Below, piece by piece: positions 33,001-41,441 of a stretch of DNA of 64,000 nucleotides. The position numbers and the translations under genes were made by a program. The stretch comes from Fulvia fulva. Its lineage: Eukaryota > Ascomycota > Dothideomycetes > Mycosphaerellales > Mycosphaerellaceae. A model generated the notes under the pieces. The model was not told the origin of the DNA, searched no databases, and saw only the letters and a list, made by a program, of their open reading frames with translations. The first letter of the stretch is position 1; each line of letters starts with the position of its first letter. The stretch spans positions 3,038,001 through 3,102,000 of the forward strand of contig NC_063018.1 of assembly GCF_020509005.1 (NCBI RefSeq), in the 5' to 3' direction.

Positions 33001-33033
33001 ACTTTGCCACCGGATACAGTGGCGCATAAGTAG
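27064..33033 (+). CDS. Slh1-like Ski2-family RNA helicase (1989 aa), ribosome quality control
   Basis: This is an intron-free 6-kb frame with two tandem helicase-Sec63 cassettes. Cassette 1 has Walker A APTGAGKT at about 299, DEVH at about 420 and SATLPNYVDV after it. Cassette 2 has SPTGSGKT at about 1158, DEIH at about 1263 and the variant STACANAMDLA. The N-terminus (WLEQLAAMRAAI, then a long acidic stretch) matches Slh1/ASCC3 rather than the spliceosomal Brr2. Slh1 is the helicase of the RQT complex that splits collided ribosomes in the cytoplasm. The ATG at 27064 is chosen over the in-frame ATG at 26989 because the family's conserved N-terminus starts there. All cassette-1 motifs are intact. 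Confidence 0.93.
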   Translation: MSPSAENAASQWLEQLAAMRAAIAELKLPQTNGEAQEPVYGDDLDLDDDDPSPASGSDDIWDLVSEDEEDDYSEESAEIPAATQEKVEDGNREWLRRRCAAVASRGSGLDASGLEDQIVAVLASDSSGDELQMTLADILGFDELDLVGDVIHYRRKILSSPTSRTSAPSGILSKAERAAKLREADLQHKSASLAPARNRSQAEYPHVYRSHGAGNTRSAHASKYSLPVGTERIEREKYEEYSISAAAVDTRAKHQKLVQISELDALCKRTFKGYKTLNRMQSLVYQVAYHTSENMLVCAPTGAGKTDAAMLTILNTVAKNIHPNPIEEPEAAEFAVHTEEFKIVYVAPMKALAAEITDKLGKRLAWLGIQVRELTGDMQLTKAEIVQTQIIVTTPEKWDVVTRKSTGDTALVQKVRLLIVDEVHMLHDERGAVLESLVARTERQVESTQSLIRIVGLSATLPNYVDVADFLKVNRMAGLFYFDQSFRPVPLEQHFLGVKGKAGTKTSRDNIDNTAFEKVRDMLERDHQIMVFVHSRKDTVKTARLLYEKATEEGLTDLFDPSHHEGYTQALKDVKQSKGRGIRELVAKGMGTHHAGMPRSDRNMIERLFAAGVLKVLCCTATLAWGVNLPAAAVIIKGTQLYSAEAGKFVDLGILDVLQIFGRAGRLQYQDTGIGMIITSQDKLQHYLMAVTQQQPIESQFSKKLVDNLNAEIALGTVTSVPEAVTWLGYSYLFVRMKKNPIAYGIEWMELQHDPNLVQRRRDLIVRAANVLQQSQMIIFNPTTEELRSKDVGRIASQFYVLQTSVEIFNTMMRPRATEADVLKMISMSGEFDNITSRETEEKELMRLKDEAAPCDIEGGIGTQHGKTNVLLQSYISKANLEDFTLVSDTAYVAQNAARICRALFMIALNRRWGYQCLVLLSMCKSIEKRVWPYEHPFHQFDLPQSVIRHLDEKGGTASIETLREMESAEIGSLVHNQKMGSTIGKLLDNFPTVAVEAEIAPLNRDVLRVKLFITPEFRWNDRHHGKSESYWIWVENSETSEIYHHEYFILSRRKLYDDHELNFTIPLSDPLPSQIYVRAVSDRWLGAETVTPVSFQHLIRPDTESVYTDLLNLQPLPIKALKNSLLEEIYGQRFQFFNPMQTQLFHCMYHTPANVLLGSPTGSGKTIACELAMWWAFREKPGSKVVYIAPMKALVRERVQDWSKRLTRQMGLKLVELTGDNTPDTRTIRDADIIVTTPEKWDGISRSWQTRSYVQQVSLVIIDEIHLLGGDRGPILEIIVSRMNYIASQKKGSVRLVGMSTACANAMDLANWLGVKEGLFNFRHSVRPVPLEIYIDGFPEQRGFCPLMQSMNRPTFLAIKSHSPDKPVIVFVASRRQTRLTARDLINFCGMEDNPRRFVHMSEDDLALNLDRVKDDALREAMSFGIGLHHAGLGESDRQLSEELFANNKIQILVATSTLAWGVNLPAHLVVVKGTQFFDAKIEGYKDMDLTDVLQMLGRAGRPQFDTSGIARIFTQDSKKAFYKHFLHTGFPVESSLHNVLDNHLGAEVSAGTIATKQDALDYLTWTFFFRRLHKNPSYYGLEISAEENNTIAAQEAANDYMIEMVDKSLSELADSKCISIMPNGDVDPTPLGKIMSYYYLAHKTIRTLTEFAKPTATFEDVLSWMCRATEYDELPVRHNEDLINAELSNNLPLKADRLGLVMWDPHVKAHLLLQAHFSRIDLPISDYVGDQNSVLDQAIRILQASIDVLTELGYLQSCKMMMTLLQCVKSARWPDDGPLSTFNGVPPEKEKKRIAEGNSKPQTLIEATTAPKSTIEEALKKVGLPNPSHGRVFKALGQLPQLRVTVTDVNAVGLAVNLSRTNQLENRDHRIYAPRYPKPQTEGYFVLISDAATGDILGLKRVSWPSADKVKGANTSRPSTRATMKLPNSDKERKVQVAVVSDSYIGMEWTTEDVEIPATPQVMDDGLKKGGDGSGAMTLPPDTVAHK

Positions 33034-33288
33034 AACGAAGAGTAAGCACGGGACGATGCATATACAGCACGGAATACATACCCATGTACTCCGGTCATCG
33101 GCATTGAGTCGGAGCTACCAGTTGCATATCTAGGGCGTATGCGAGCACGGCCCGTGAAAAGTGGAGCGAGGGCATTGCCTTCCAATTCAGATCTTCAAAG
33201 TGAGGTGAGCTCTTTGTCTTCTCTTATGTCGTCTACATTTCCATACTCTCTGTTTCGGTGCTGTCTCTACAGCAAACTCTTGATCAGC

Positions 33289-34716
33289 ATGTCTGCCCCG
33301 AACACGCAGTCATGGCGCTCTTCCAAGACCCTGCTAATCTTCACCGCTACACTCGGCTTGTTCACAGGTATGACTCTAAATCCCACCACACCGAACATAA
33401 TCGCTGAACAATGCACAGAGAATTTCTTGTATGGTTTCGTAGTGCCCATACTCCCATACATGATCGAAACACGTCTTCATCAGGACCCGGCCGTAACTCA
33501 ACGCTTCACCACCGAGCTTCTCGTCTTACTAGGCCTCATCTCCATCCCCGCCGCTCCCATCATAGGTCACTTCGCCGATAAAACCTCTTCCCGCAAAATT
33601 CCTCTCCTCATCTCCCTCTCTGGCTGCACGGCCGGTACTCTCCTGGTCGCTCTCACGCCCTCGGTCTGGGCGGTGTATCTCGGACGAATTCTTCAAGGTA
33701 TCGCAGGTACCGGAGCGTGGATTGTGGGGTTTGCGATGTTGACTGATGCGGCGGGAGGAAAGCATATGGGTAAGGCGTTAGGGTTTGCAGGCTCCTTCAT
33801 CACGGCTGGAATTATTACGGGCCCTGCTGTGAGTGGAGCGTTGTTGCAGTGGTTTGGGTACTGGCCTGCGTGGAGCGTGCCGTTGGCGTTGTTGGGCGTG
33901 GGGTTAGTGGCTAGGTTGGCGATGGTCGAGGAGGGGAGGAAGGAGAAGAGAGAGGTGCGTGAGAGGGTTGAGGACGAAGAAGCGCCGCTTCTGAATGATG
34001 GCCAGCCGGCTGGGGAGGCGAAGAGGACTGCGGCGAGGGGTTTCTACGGTGTCATGCTGCGGAAAGGTGTAGTCTATGCTGCCATCTTCAACGTCATGGC
34101 TTTCGCCATGGTTGTTTCGGGCTTCGATGCGACCCTGCCAATTCATTTGCGGGACACTTTTGGCTGGGGAAGTGCTCCGATCGGCTCGATATTCTTGGGA
34201 CTGCAGATTCCTGCAATGTTTCTGGCCCCTTTCATAGGCTGGCTGCGGGACAGAATAGGCCTACGTTGGCCCACCACGATAGGCTGGGCACTTACCGCGC
34301 CACTGCTGTGGTTCTCTGGGGTCCCAGGTCAGGACGGCTTTCTCGGGATAGGTTCTGGAACCCGTGGCCAGGCTGCTTTCGTGGCGAGCATAATCGGCAT
34401 CGGCATCACGACAACGTTGGGACGTGGCGCTGGGACGTTTCAGCTCACTACCACCCTCCATGAGTTGCGGAAAGCTGACCCGAACATTTTTGGACCGGGT
34501 GGAGGAAGCTCGAGGATCTTCTCATTGACTGAGATGTCATTCGCTACTGGCCTGATGCTAGGGCCGCTGGTCTGCGGATCGCTGGCTGATACTGTCGGTT
34601 TCCACTACACAGCGTGCGCTTTAGCTGGTATTTCTGTCTTTGTGGCTGTGACATCTTTTATCTTCTTCACGCACAAAGCGCCAGTCCGGGAGCCACAAGC
34701 AGAAGCAGACGAGTAG
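33289..34716 (+). CDS. MFS transporter (458 aa)
   Basis: This is a membrane protein of the major facilitator superfamily with about 12 spans, of the drug/amine-type group that starts GLFTENFLYGFVVPILP. The GHFADKTSSRK loop between spans 2 and 3 is the family motif. A charged central loop (about 215-265, EEGRKEKREVRERVEDEEAPLL) separates the halves. A 51-bp intron (33368-33418, GTATGA...GCACAG) must be removed to give that N-terminal motif. Because it is 3n and has no stop, retention would insert 17 residues instead of breaking the frame. The ATG at 33289 is used; the upstream open frame lacks membrane-protein character. The substrate is unknown. It neighbours two broken catabolic genes and may have served the same pathway. 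Confidence 0.87.
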   Translation: MSAPNTQSWRSSKTLLIFTATLGLFTGMTLNPTTPNIIAEQCTENFLYGFVVPILPYMIETRLHQDPAVTQRFTTELLVLLGLISIPAAPIIGHFADKTSSRKIPLLISLSGCTAGTLLVALTPSVWAVYLGRILQGIAGTGAWIVGFAMLTDAAGGKHMGKALGFAGSFITAGIITGPAVSGALLQWFGYWPAWSVPLALLGVGLVARLAMVEEGRKEKREVRERVEDEEAPLLNDGQPAGEAKRTAARGFYGVMLRKGVVYAAIFNVMAFAMVVSGFDATLPIHLRDTFGWGSAPIGSIFLGLQIPAMFLAPFIGWLRDRIGLRWPTTIGWALTAPLLWFSGVPGQDGFLGIGSGTRGQAAFVASIIGIGITTTLGRGAGTFQLTTTLHELRKADPNIFGPGGGSSRIFSLTEMSFATGLMLGPLVCGSLADTVGFHYTACALAGISVFVAVTSFIFFTHKAPVREPQAEADE

Positions 34717-34744
34717 CCTGGACATTCGAGAGGCGTGCTCTTCA

Positions 34745-35909
34745 TCAATCCAAAATCTTGATGACGACCTTTCCGATCTGCTTGCCTTCCCAAAGGCACT
34801 GCAGTGCCTCATCGGCTTTCTCAAATGGCCAGGTCGAATCGATAATGTCGTCGAAACGAATACTGGTAGCTGTGAGAGCGGCACAAAGATCGTCCATATC
34901 TGTCTTTGACCCTGCGTTGATACCTCTGTGGCCACGATGTCAGTGCATAATTTCAAGTACTGGGCTCCCACACATACCTCAGAAGGATCCTCCTATCAAT
35001 CAGAGTAGGGACAATCTCCAAGGCATCATCGAACTTCTGCCGATCCAGATGGCCAACTTGGCTGATGGTACCACCTCGACGAGTGCACTTCATGCTCTTG
35101 AGCAGGGTCCCAGGACCGCCGTTCTCGACAATGAGATCAACACCGGCGCCATCAGTATGCTTGAGCACATCTTCATGCCACTCTGCATTTGTGGCGTAGT
35201 TGACAGTCAGAATCGGCGGTTCTGTAAACAGGTCGCAGACATTCTTCAGCTTCTTGTCACGGGACGAGCTGAGAATGACCTTGAGGCCCATAGATCTTGC
35301 ACGCTTTGGAGCGAACATGGCAACGCCACCAGTACCTGTCACAAACTTCGTCAGCCTAACATCATACGCTCGTCGGCGATAATCTGGCAGACCTTGTATC
35401 AAGACACTCTGTCCAATCTCTGCACCTTTCAACGCCGACCAAGCCGTCACACCCGCGCAAGGCACTATACTGGCCTGCACCCAGTCAAGATACGTAGGCA
35501 ACTTCCCAAGCACCTTCTCGTCGTAGACAAGATAATCCGCCAACACCCCATCCTCGTCAGCAGCGAGCCATGATCGTCTCCACTATCGATTCGTGAGGTT
35601 CTCCGTATCAGTATTAGGACCGACTCGATCTCCAATCTTGAGAGTCTTGACTTGATCACCAACAGCAATCACCTCACCAGCCGCATCGTTGCCGATGACC
35701 TCGTGAGGTGTTACGGGCCAAGGGTTGCCACCGTTCGAGATGCTGGCATCTCTGTAATTGAGAGCCACGGCATGAACTTTGATCAAGACACTTGTTGCAG
35801 CGAGTGGCAATGGCAGTGCTTCTTCTGCGATCTTGATCTTTGTTGTGCCTGGTGTGAAGTCGTCTGTTCGGCGATAAGCTCGTCTCGTCGTTGAGTGGTT
35901 GCTGGCCAT
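34745..35909 (-). pseudogene. Medium-chain alcohol dehydrogenase/quinone reductase-like, interrupted by an in-frame stop
   Basis: Three exons fit the family: 35909-35393, 35335-34978 and 34925-34745. The introns are 57 and 52 bp; the first is 3n with no stop. The product would be about 350 residues, the normal length for an NAD(P)H-dependent medium-chain dehydrogenase. I see the N-terminal GroES-like part (ALNYRDASI, then PHEVIGNDAAGEV), the nucleotide-binding GTGGVAMFA and the end FEKADEALQCLWEGKQIGKVVI. Codon 109 is TAG (35585-35583), between ENLTNR and SWLAADEDGVLADY, both family-like. Reading resumes in the same frame. No credible intron removes the stop. It is a pseudogene or carries a base error. 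It is transcribed away from the enolase-superfamily remnant. Confidence 0.78.
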
Positions 35910-36289
35910 TGTCCTGTAGAGCTCACTGTATCACATTGTTGTTGAGGTGAGAGCTTGGGAAATAGTTGAACAGATCAGTCTTGAGCACACATATATCGAT
36001 ATCAATAGAGAGCTCATACATCACTCGGCGTATGAGCCGAGTCTGCTTACCAAGAACCGTACATACTTTCCCATTCTGGCAATAAAAGGCTCCACATTAC
36101 CACGACGCACCTTTGGATTCCTGGTCGTTGTTGCTGCCAATGTGTCGTATCGATATCTCTGACGATATCAGGGCAGGCGTGTGTTGACGAGCAGCAGAGC
36201 TCCATCGCTCGACATCAGACTACAATAGCCTCGGTCGTCTGCTAATTCACCTCACTCTTCGACATTTGCGTTCAACGACTCTGAGCGCT
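35910..36289. promoter_or_regulatory. Divergent promoter between two broken catabolic genes
   Basis: This 380-bp segment separates the starts of the dehydrogenase (minus) and the enolase-superfamily remnant (plus). Shared regulation of an ancestral pathway pair is inferred. Short repeats of ATATCGATATC type occur near 35990-36005 and 36145-36170 but no clear operator is defined. Confidence 0.4.
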
Positions 36290-37054
36290 ATGGAAGACTT
36301 ACACATTGTCCGCATCGATGTCTATCAGTTCGATCTGCCATACTCAGGAGGTACCTATCGTCTTTCGAATGGTCGCACATGTAAGTCAGCTCATGCTTGT
36401 GTTACGTGCTGAGCTCGAGATTATGCTCATCAATCATTATTACGATCCAGACACCAGCTTCGATGCCACCATTGTCCGCATCACCACCAACAGTGGGCTA
36501 GAGGGCTGGGGCGAAAGCACCCCCTTCGGCTCAAACTACATCGCCTCGCATGCACTCGGCTGCCTCCAGGATTGGACTTTGCCCTGGAAGCACCATGCAG
36601 CACATGGCGGAAGAATGCCTCACTCCGTCGCAGGACCAATGTCCCAATGGTAGCTGATGAGCTCGCAACGTCTGATGCCTCGATCATACAGCTGATTGCC
36701 GATGATGCAGCTGATGGTATCGGCCCGAAGATCTCCAAGAATGGTGGATTGACCAAAGGTCGGCGGCACCGGGACATTTGCCTTGCTGCGGGCTACACCT
36801 TCTGTATCGGAGAGACAGCTGGCTCAGATATCGCATTCACGGCCATCGTCCATCTTGGGCAGACTGTGCCGGAGCATTATTTGCGGTGCGTGTTAGAGTC
36901 TCGTGATATGGTAAAGGTGAAGACGGCCGATGGAGACTTCGATGTCGCTGATGGCCGGGTAACAGCGCCGAAGACGCCAGGGCCAGGGATCAAGCCTCGT
37001 CTGGAGGTGTTGGGAGAGCCAGTGGCATCGTACACTAGAGGCAGCGCTAGCTGA
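36290..37054 (+). pseudogene. Mandelate racemase/enolase-superfamily enzyme with internal deletion
   Basis: Exon 1 (36290-36380) and exon 2 (from 36452; 71-bp intron) encode a normal start: RIDVYQFDLPYSGGTYRLSNG, then EGWGESTPFGSNYIASHALG. At about 36561-36566 the sequence jumps, in another frame, to the C-terminal part (LDFALEAPC, DELATSDASIIQL, KISKNGGLTKGR, HLGQTVPEHYLR). By comparison with the usual length of about 370 aa, some 140 residues are missing. The missing part includes the first barrel strands with the general-base KxK and the first metal-binding Asp. The enzyme cannot be active. The sequence is closest in pattern to hydroxyproline-type dehydratases or epimerases of this superfamily; the exact substrate is not certain. 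Confidence 0.8.
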
Positions 37055-37203
37055 GCGTGGGCCTTGAAGAAACTCGTGCTAGCCCTTCGTTCTCATCGAC
37101 CCCAAGCATCGAACATCTGGAGGGTCTCATGTAGGCTATTGCTCTCAGATGTTTATGGCATTAGAGTGAGGAGATCCGTCAATACTATCAGTCTGACGAC
37201 TGA

Positions 37204-38729
37204 TCACGCAATGTGGAAAACCTCGGTTTCCGCCTCGTAGTTCTGGATCTGCTTGCCGAGCATCACCTCACCACCCATAATACCATGAACATAGCTTTCG
37301 ACAACGTCAGCGGTGATGTCTCAGCAATTGCAATGCCAAGTTCCACTTACCATTCGCCCACGAACACATGAAAGCTACGGTGCTTGCGCAGAAGGACAGG
37401 CTTCCGCGCACCAAACAGGACGACGACAGTATCTCCTGGCCTCGTGTTCCGAGGAAAGGCCCCCCAGTAGCCGGTCCTCGTTCTCAAGATGAGATCTCGC
37501 GCCCCTTTCAGCTCGATGCCACTTCTATACTCCAGCTTCAGAATTGCCTCTTCGTCCTCGGGAGTCACGGGTGGGAACTTCACCCCACCTAGTGTCGTGT
37601 AGCCTTCTTTGCCGAGTCTGCGGGTTTCACTCCTGTATCTGTTGAGACGCTTGATGTACTGATCATGGGACACGATGCGCCAGAATGCGTCAGAGGTCAA
37701 GGTGTTCGAGTCGACAAGTTTCGTCCTCATGTCGCGCAAGGGAGAGTCCAGAATCTGTTCCTGATGAAATGTGAAATCTTCCTTATACCGCGGAGGAGGA
37801 AGGCTATCGAGTCCCCCGATTTGCTCTGACCAATCTGCTACAGCGTCTACGTGGACCCCGCGAGCGTGGAGGACTCTTTCGTTAGTGAAGTCGAAATTAT
37901 ATGGCGAAATGGGGTACAAGGAGGCATTGTGCACTGGATCGTAGGTGCCGAAAGGCTCGGCTCCATGCCTCGGAGATATGACGGGCATCTGTACGCGCTC
38001 GTTACCGACATTACCAGCTTCTTGTAGACTGCGCCAGTCTGGAACCCAGCTTGGCATGCCCGTGAAGAATGGCTCTACATATGGATTCTTCCAAGCAAGA
38101 ACATCCAATGATCGGCTGCTTAGCACGACGCTGGCCGCAAGCGCGATGTATACTTCCATGACTTCGGCATCGTAGTCTGGGCGCGGGAGTCTGCTTCGTT
38201 GATCTTCGCTGAGGAGGCCCATGATCGCATACACCTTGTCTCTTGCATCTGTCGCTGATTGCAATCGCACGTACCCAAGTAATTGCAGGATTGGGATCTC
38301 GAGTCCGTCCGTGCGAGCGGCGCTGATGGTCGCTATCGAGAAGGGTAGGTTGATCCAGCGTAGCATTTCGAGCTCCTTAGACATTGCAAGATTCATGCGG
38401 TCACGGTTGCCGTCGAGTCCATTGTACTGCCAGGTCCCTTTCACAAGCCCCCTGGCATCGTCACGGTAGTATCTTCTGTAATCGCATACGAAAGCACAGA
38501 AAACCTTCCAGTCCTCTTCGAAGCGACCGCATCGGATGACTGCGTGGCGCGCGAGTACAGCTTCCTGCAGGACCCAAGCTCTGCCAAACCAATCCCTCGA
38601 AAGCATGTTCTGCATGGCTTCGTTCCCCTGCCGGGAGAATGTGCTATGGTCAAACACACTCTCTTCTTCAATTTTTGCACATGTCCGGATAACGGACTCA
38701 TGCTTCCATATAGCAGAAATATGCCACAA
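37204..38729 (-). CDS. HET-domain protein, N-terminal part of the domain not found
   Basis: HET proteins mediate heterokaryon incompatibility. The main exon (to 37351) encodes the back of the HET domain (FGRAWVLQEAVLARHAVIRCG), the usual TDARDKVYAIMGL, and a long C-terminal region. A 56-bp intron (37350-37295) leads to a last exon (37294-37204) that supplies the typical C(A)YVHGIMGGE ending, so the annotated stop at 37347 is an artefact of the intron. Upstream, the frame is open to a TAA at 38808-38810 and includes a WLGVE segment like the family's VWLG. The expected front of the domain (ALSYxWG, WIDAxCINQ) is not visible in any frame. The first ATG in frame is at 38615. The gene is either 5'-truncated or has an unrecognised, diverged front. 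Confidence 0.65.
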
Positions 38730-39137
38730 GAAAGGAGGCGTCCGAGCCTCGACCCCAAGCCATGGTACCAGACGGGATGTAGGGGGCGACAGAGAACCAT
38801 CATGCCCTTATCGTAGCGAGCTGGAGTTGGTATCTGCCAATGTCCAAGCCCAAAGATGCATGCAAGCGAGACTGCTCGCCGCTGCTGCGTAGCATTGGCA
38901 TTGCGGCTCTGGCACGAAGCGAGGGCGACAGCACACGATGCATTGCTCCATGCCACTTGCGTGCACCGGTATTCTGGGCAAACTCGATGTATATGTAGAT
39001 GGCACGAAGCGACGATGGATCGTGGAAGAATCGTTGACGTTGCAATCGCCCGACTCCTTCTCCGGCAATCCGGCTTGCTTCAATTCTGCCGTCAATTGTC
39101 CTTCAATATTTGATGACGGGCCGAGACTTCCTTCGCC
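38730..39137. other. Interval between HET remnant and AAA gene
   Basis: The missing 5' part of the HET gene would be expected here on the minus strand but was not found. Several short frames overlap without domains. The interval also has to hold the promoter of the AAA gene. Confidence 0.45.
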
Positions 39138-41278
39138 ATGTACGAGTCAAACTCGTCGTCCAGCAAAGCATCCTCGACAGCCAGCCAGGACTGCGTTCAA
39201 GCTATCGAACAGACTACGAGCCACGGCGCCAGTGCTGTGTCCGGCATACCTCCCTCCCCAGAACACGTCGTGGGTGACCTGTCACTTGCAAATGTGCTGG
39301 CCCAGGGACCAGTCGAGCCGACAGACCTGCCGGCTCGGGCAGATCAACAACAGGCTCTTGTCAAAATCGAATATCAGGGGCCCAGATGCGATGATGGGAC
39401 GCGTAACTGGGTAGACTACTACCCCTGATGACTGCAGGGAAGAGCCCGAGAACGACGAACACGCAGTGATCCTGCGGTATAAGAAGGACCCGGGTGAGGT
39501 CGGAGAGAAACCGCTCTTCCTGTACTCTATCTCGGTCCGTAGCAAAGAGCTTAGGTCCCTGATACAGGCAGTTTTCGCACCGCTGCGCTGCCTTCGAGAC
39601 CAAGTCGGCCGAATTACGTGGCACTGCACTCGGGGACCAGGTCGGAGTCTTCTGTCAAGCTTTGAGAGGAGAGATTGGCAACAAAGTGGATGAATTTCAC
39701 GAGCTACAGCGGCAAGGGCTGATCACCTATCATCTGTTGAGCACACTGTTCGCACCTGGAGATGTCGTGGTCGATCGCTCTGGTCCACAGCACGGCTTGC
39801 TTCGCATGGTGTCTACGCAATACGTTTGCAGTAAATGCCCTGGTCTCCAGATCTCTACGCAGTATGTTGATTACGATGGGGCAGCCTACGGGTTGGAGGA
39901 TCGTCCACTTCGAGTGAAGCCGTTCAAAGGAAGCCAACCGATTGAACAACTGAAATACATTCCTCTTTCGCTCCTTCCTGAAGGAGACGCACTAGTTCAA
40001 CGGCTGATCACTCGAGGTCTTCGAGCCACTGTGCTGAATCAAGCTGGCTATATGATGCACGCCGGCTTCGCCGAGTTTGGGATCGTCGAGCTCCCAGTCG
40101 AGAGATATGTGAGTATTGGTGCTGTCATACCATGCGGCACTGACAACTGCAGGTCGAAGGGAGGATTCGCATTGATCCAGACGGCTATTCCAAGTATGGC
40201 AGGACCATCAGCTTGCATAACATGCCAGAGGAATTGCAGTCTGACACAGGTACGGATTCTGCAGGGTTCGAGCATGCTTCTCGATTGAGTTGAAGTGATA
40301 CAGAACAATTTTCACAAACGCATTTGATGCTCATGTGCTCGAAGATTCGTGGTTACGACTTCGCCAACAAGGAATGGGCTGAGTTTGAGGTGGACAATAT
40401 CACTGACATTGTCTGGAGCGACACTGCCTTCGATCAACTCGTCCTCTCGGCTGCTCGCAAACGACTAATCAAAGCCCTTGTCGATGGCAACGAGCCCTAC
40501 AAAAACAATCTAGATGATATCGTACGAGGCAAAGGTGAAGAACTCGTGTTGCGAGACATTCAACCCTGCTCCACGACGAGTCGCTGACGTCCGGCACAGG
40601 ACAAGGGGTCATTCTGCTGCTCAGCGGCGTGCCAGGTACCGGCAAAACACTGACAGCAGAAGCGATCGCTGAGCACTTGCGAATCCCACTTTACTCTGCG
40701 ACTGCTGGACAGCCGGACGCCTCAAGTACGTATCGACTTGAAACATCACTGGAAAGGATGCTGCTCTTAGCTGCCAGATGGGGCGCTGTGCTTCTCCTTG
40801 ACGAAGCAGATGCGTTCCTCGAAGCTCGAAAGGATGGCGACACCGAGCGCAACCAGAGAGTAGCAGGTGAGCGAACCTTGCAGCATTACCTGTGTGTCCC
40901 AGCACCCTGCTGATTCTGCTCCCTCCAGTGTTCCTCCGCTTGCTGGAATACTACAAAGGCGTACTGATATTGACTACAAACCGCCAAGTCACTTTTGATC
41001 AAGCGTTTCACTCTCGGATTCACCTGACCATGCACTATGACGCTCTCGACCACCATGCTCGCACTCAAGTCTGGAAAACATTCCTGAACAGGACCGACCT
41101 CACAACCTCCGAATACGAACAGCTTGGGAACCTGGACCTCAATGGCAGACGCATCAAACACATGGGCAAGATGGCGCAGCTTCTGGCACAATCTGACAAA
41201 GCTGACTTGAGCATGGACCACATCAACGAGGTCTTGGAAGTGGCTATGCGCGGCGAGCAGTCTTTTGCTACCGAGTAG
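39138..41278 (+). CDS. AAA+ ATPase (fungal DUF7025-type) with two frame breaks
   Basis: The C-terminal half is clean. It has exons 40153-40249, 40304-40534, 40600-40866 and 40929-41278. It gives Walker A GVPGTGKT, Walker B LLLDEADAF, the sensor LTTNR, and an arginine-containing FHSRIHL. The N-terminal domain (GLITYHLLSTLFAPGDVVV and after, ending at 40108) is of the type that precedes such ATPases in filamentous fungi. Two changes of frame have no good intron. One is at the CCCC run near 39422 and one near the TTTT run at 39571. Dropping one base at each run restores a family-like reading. A 35-nt intron at the first site does not fit the phase. The gene is therefore either a young pseudogene or affected by homopolymer errors. 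The function is unknown; its relatives are poorly characterised. Confidence 0.65.
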
Positions 41279-41441
41279 GGTTCTTGTCTGCGTAAAGTGA
41301 ATCCGAAGAGCTTTTCCACAGCCATGTGGATGTGTTATATTTCACATGCCGCTCCATTGGATATCAACGTGCAAAAATATCTCGTCATTCGTTGTTCATT
41401 ATTCGTCAGTCGTTATCATCTACAGATTCCCGAGACCAGCG

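Noticed and set aside
27064..33033. Spliceosomal helicase Brr2
   Set aside because: The N-terminus and overall length fit Slh1/ASCC3, and the Brr2-specific N-terminal region is missing.
35544..35585. Short in-frame intron (31 or 42 nt) to remove the dehydrogenase stop
   Set aside because: Donors are weak, the lengths are too small, and the removed residues align well with the family.
39403..39437. 35-nt intron to explain the first frame change in the AAA gene
   Set aside because: The splice phases do not agree (exon 1 ends in phase 1 but the acceptor needs phase 2), and the size is below the usual minimum.
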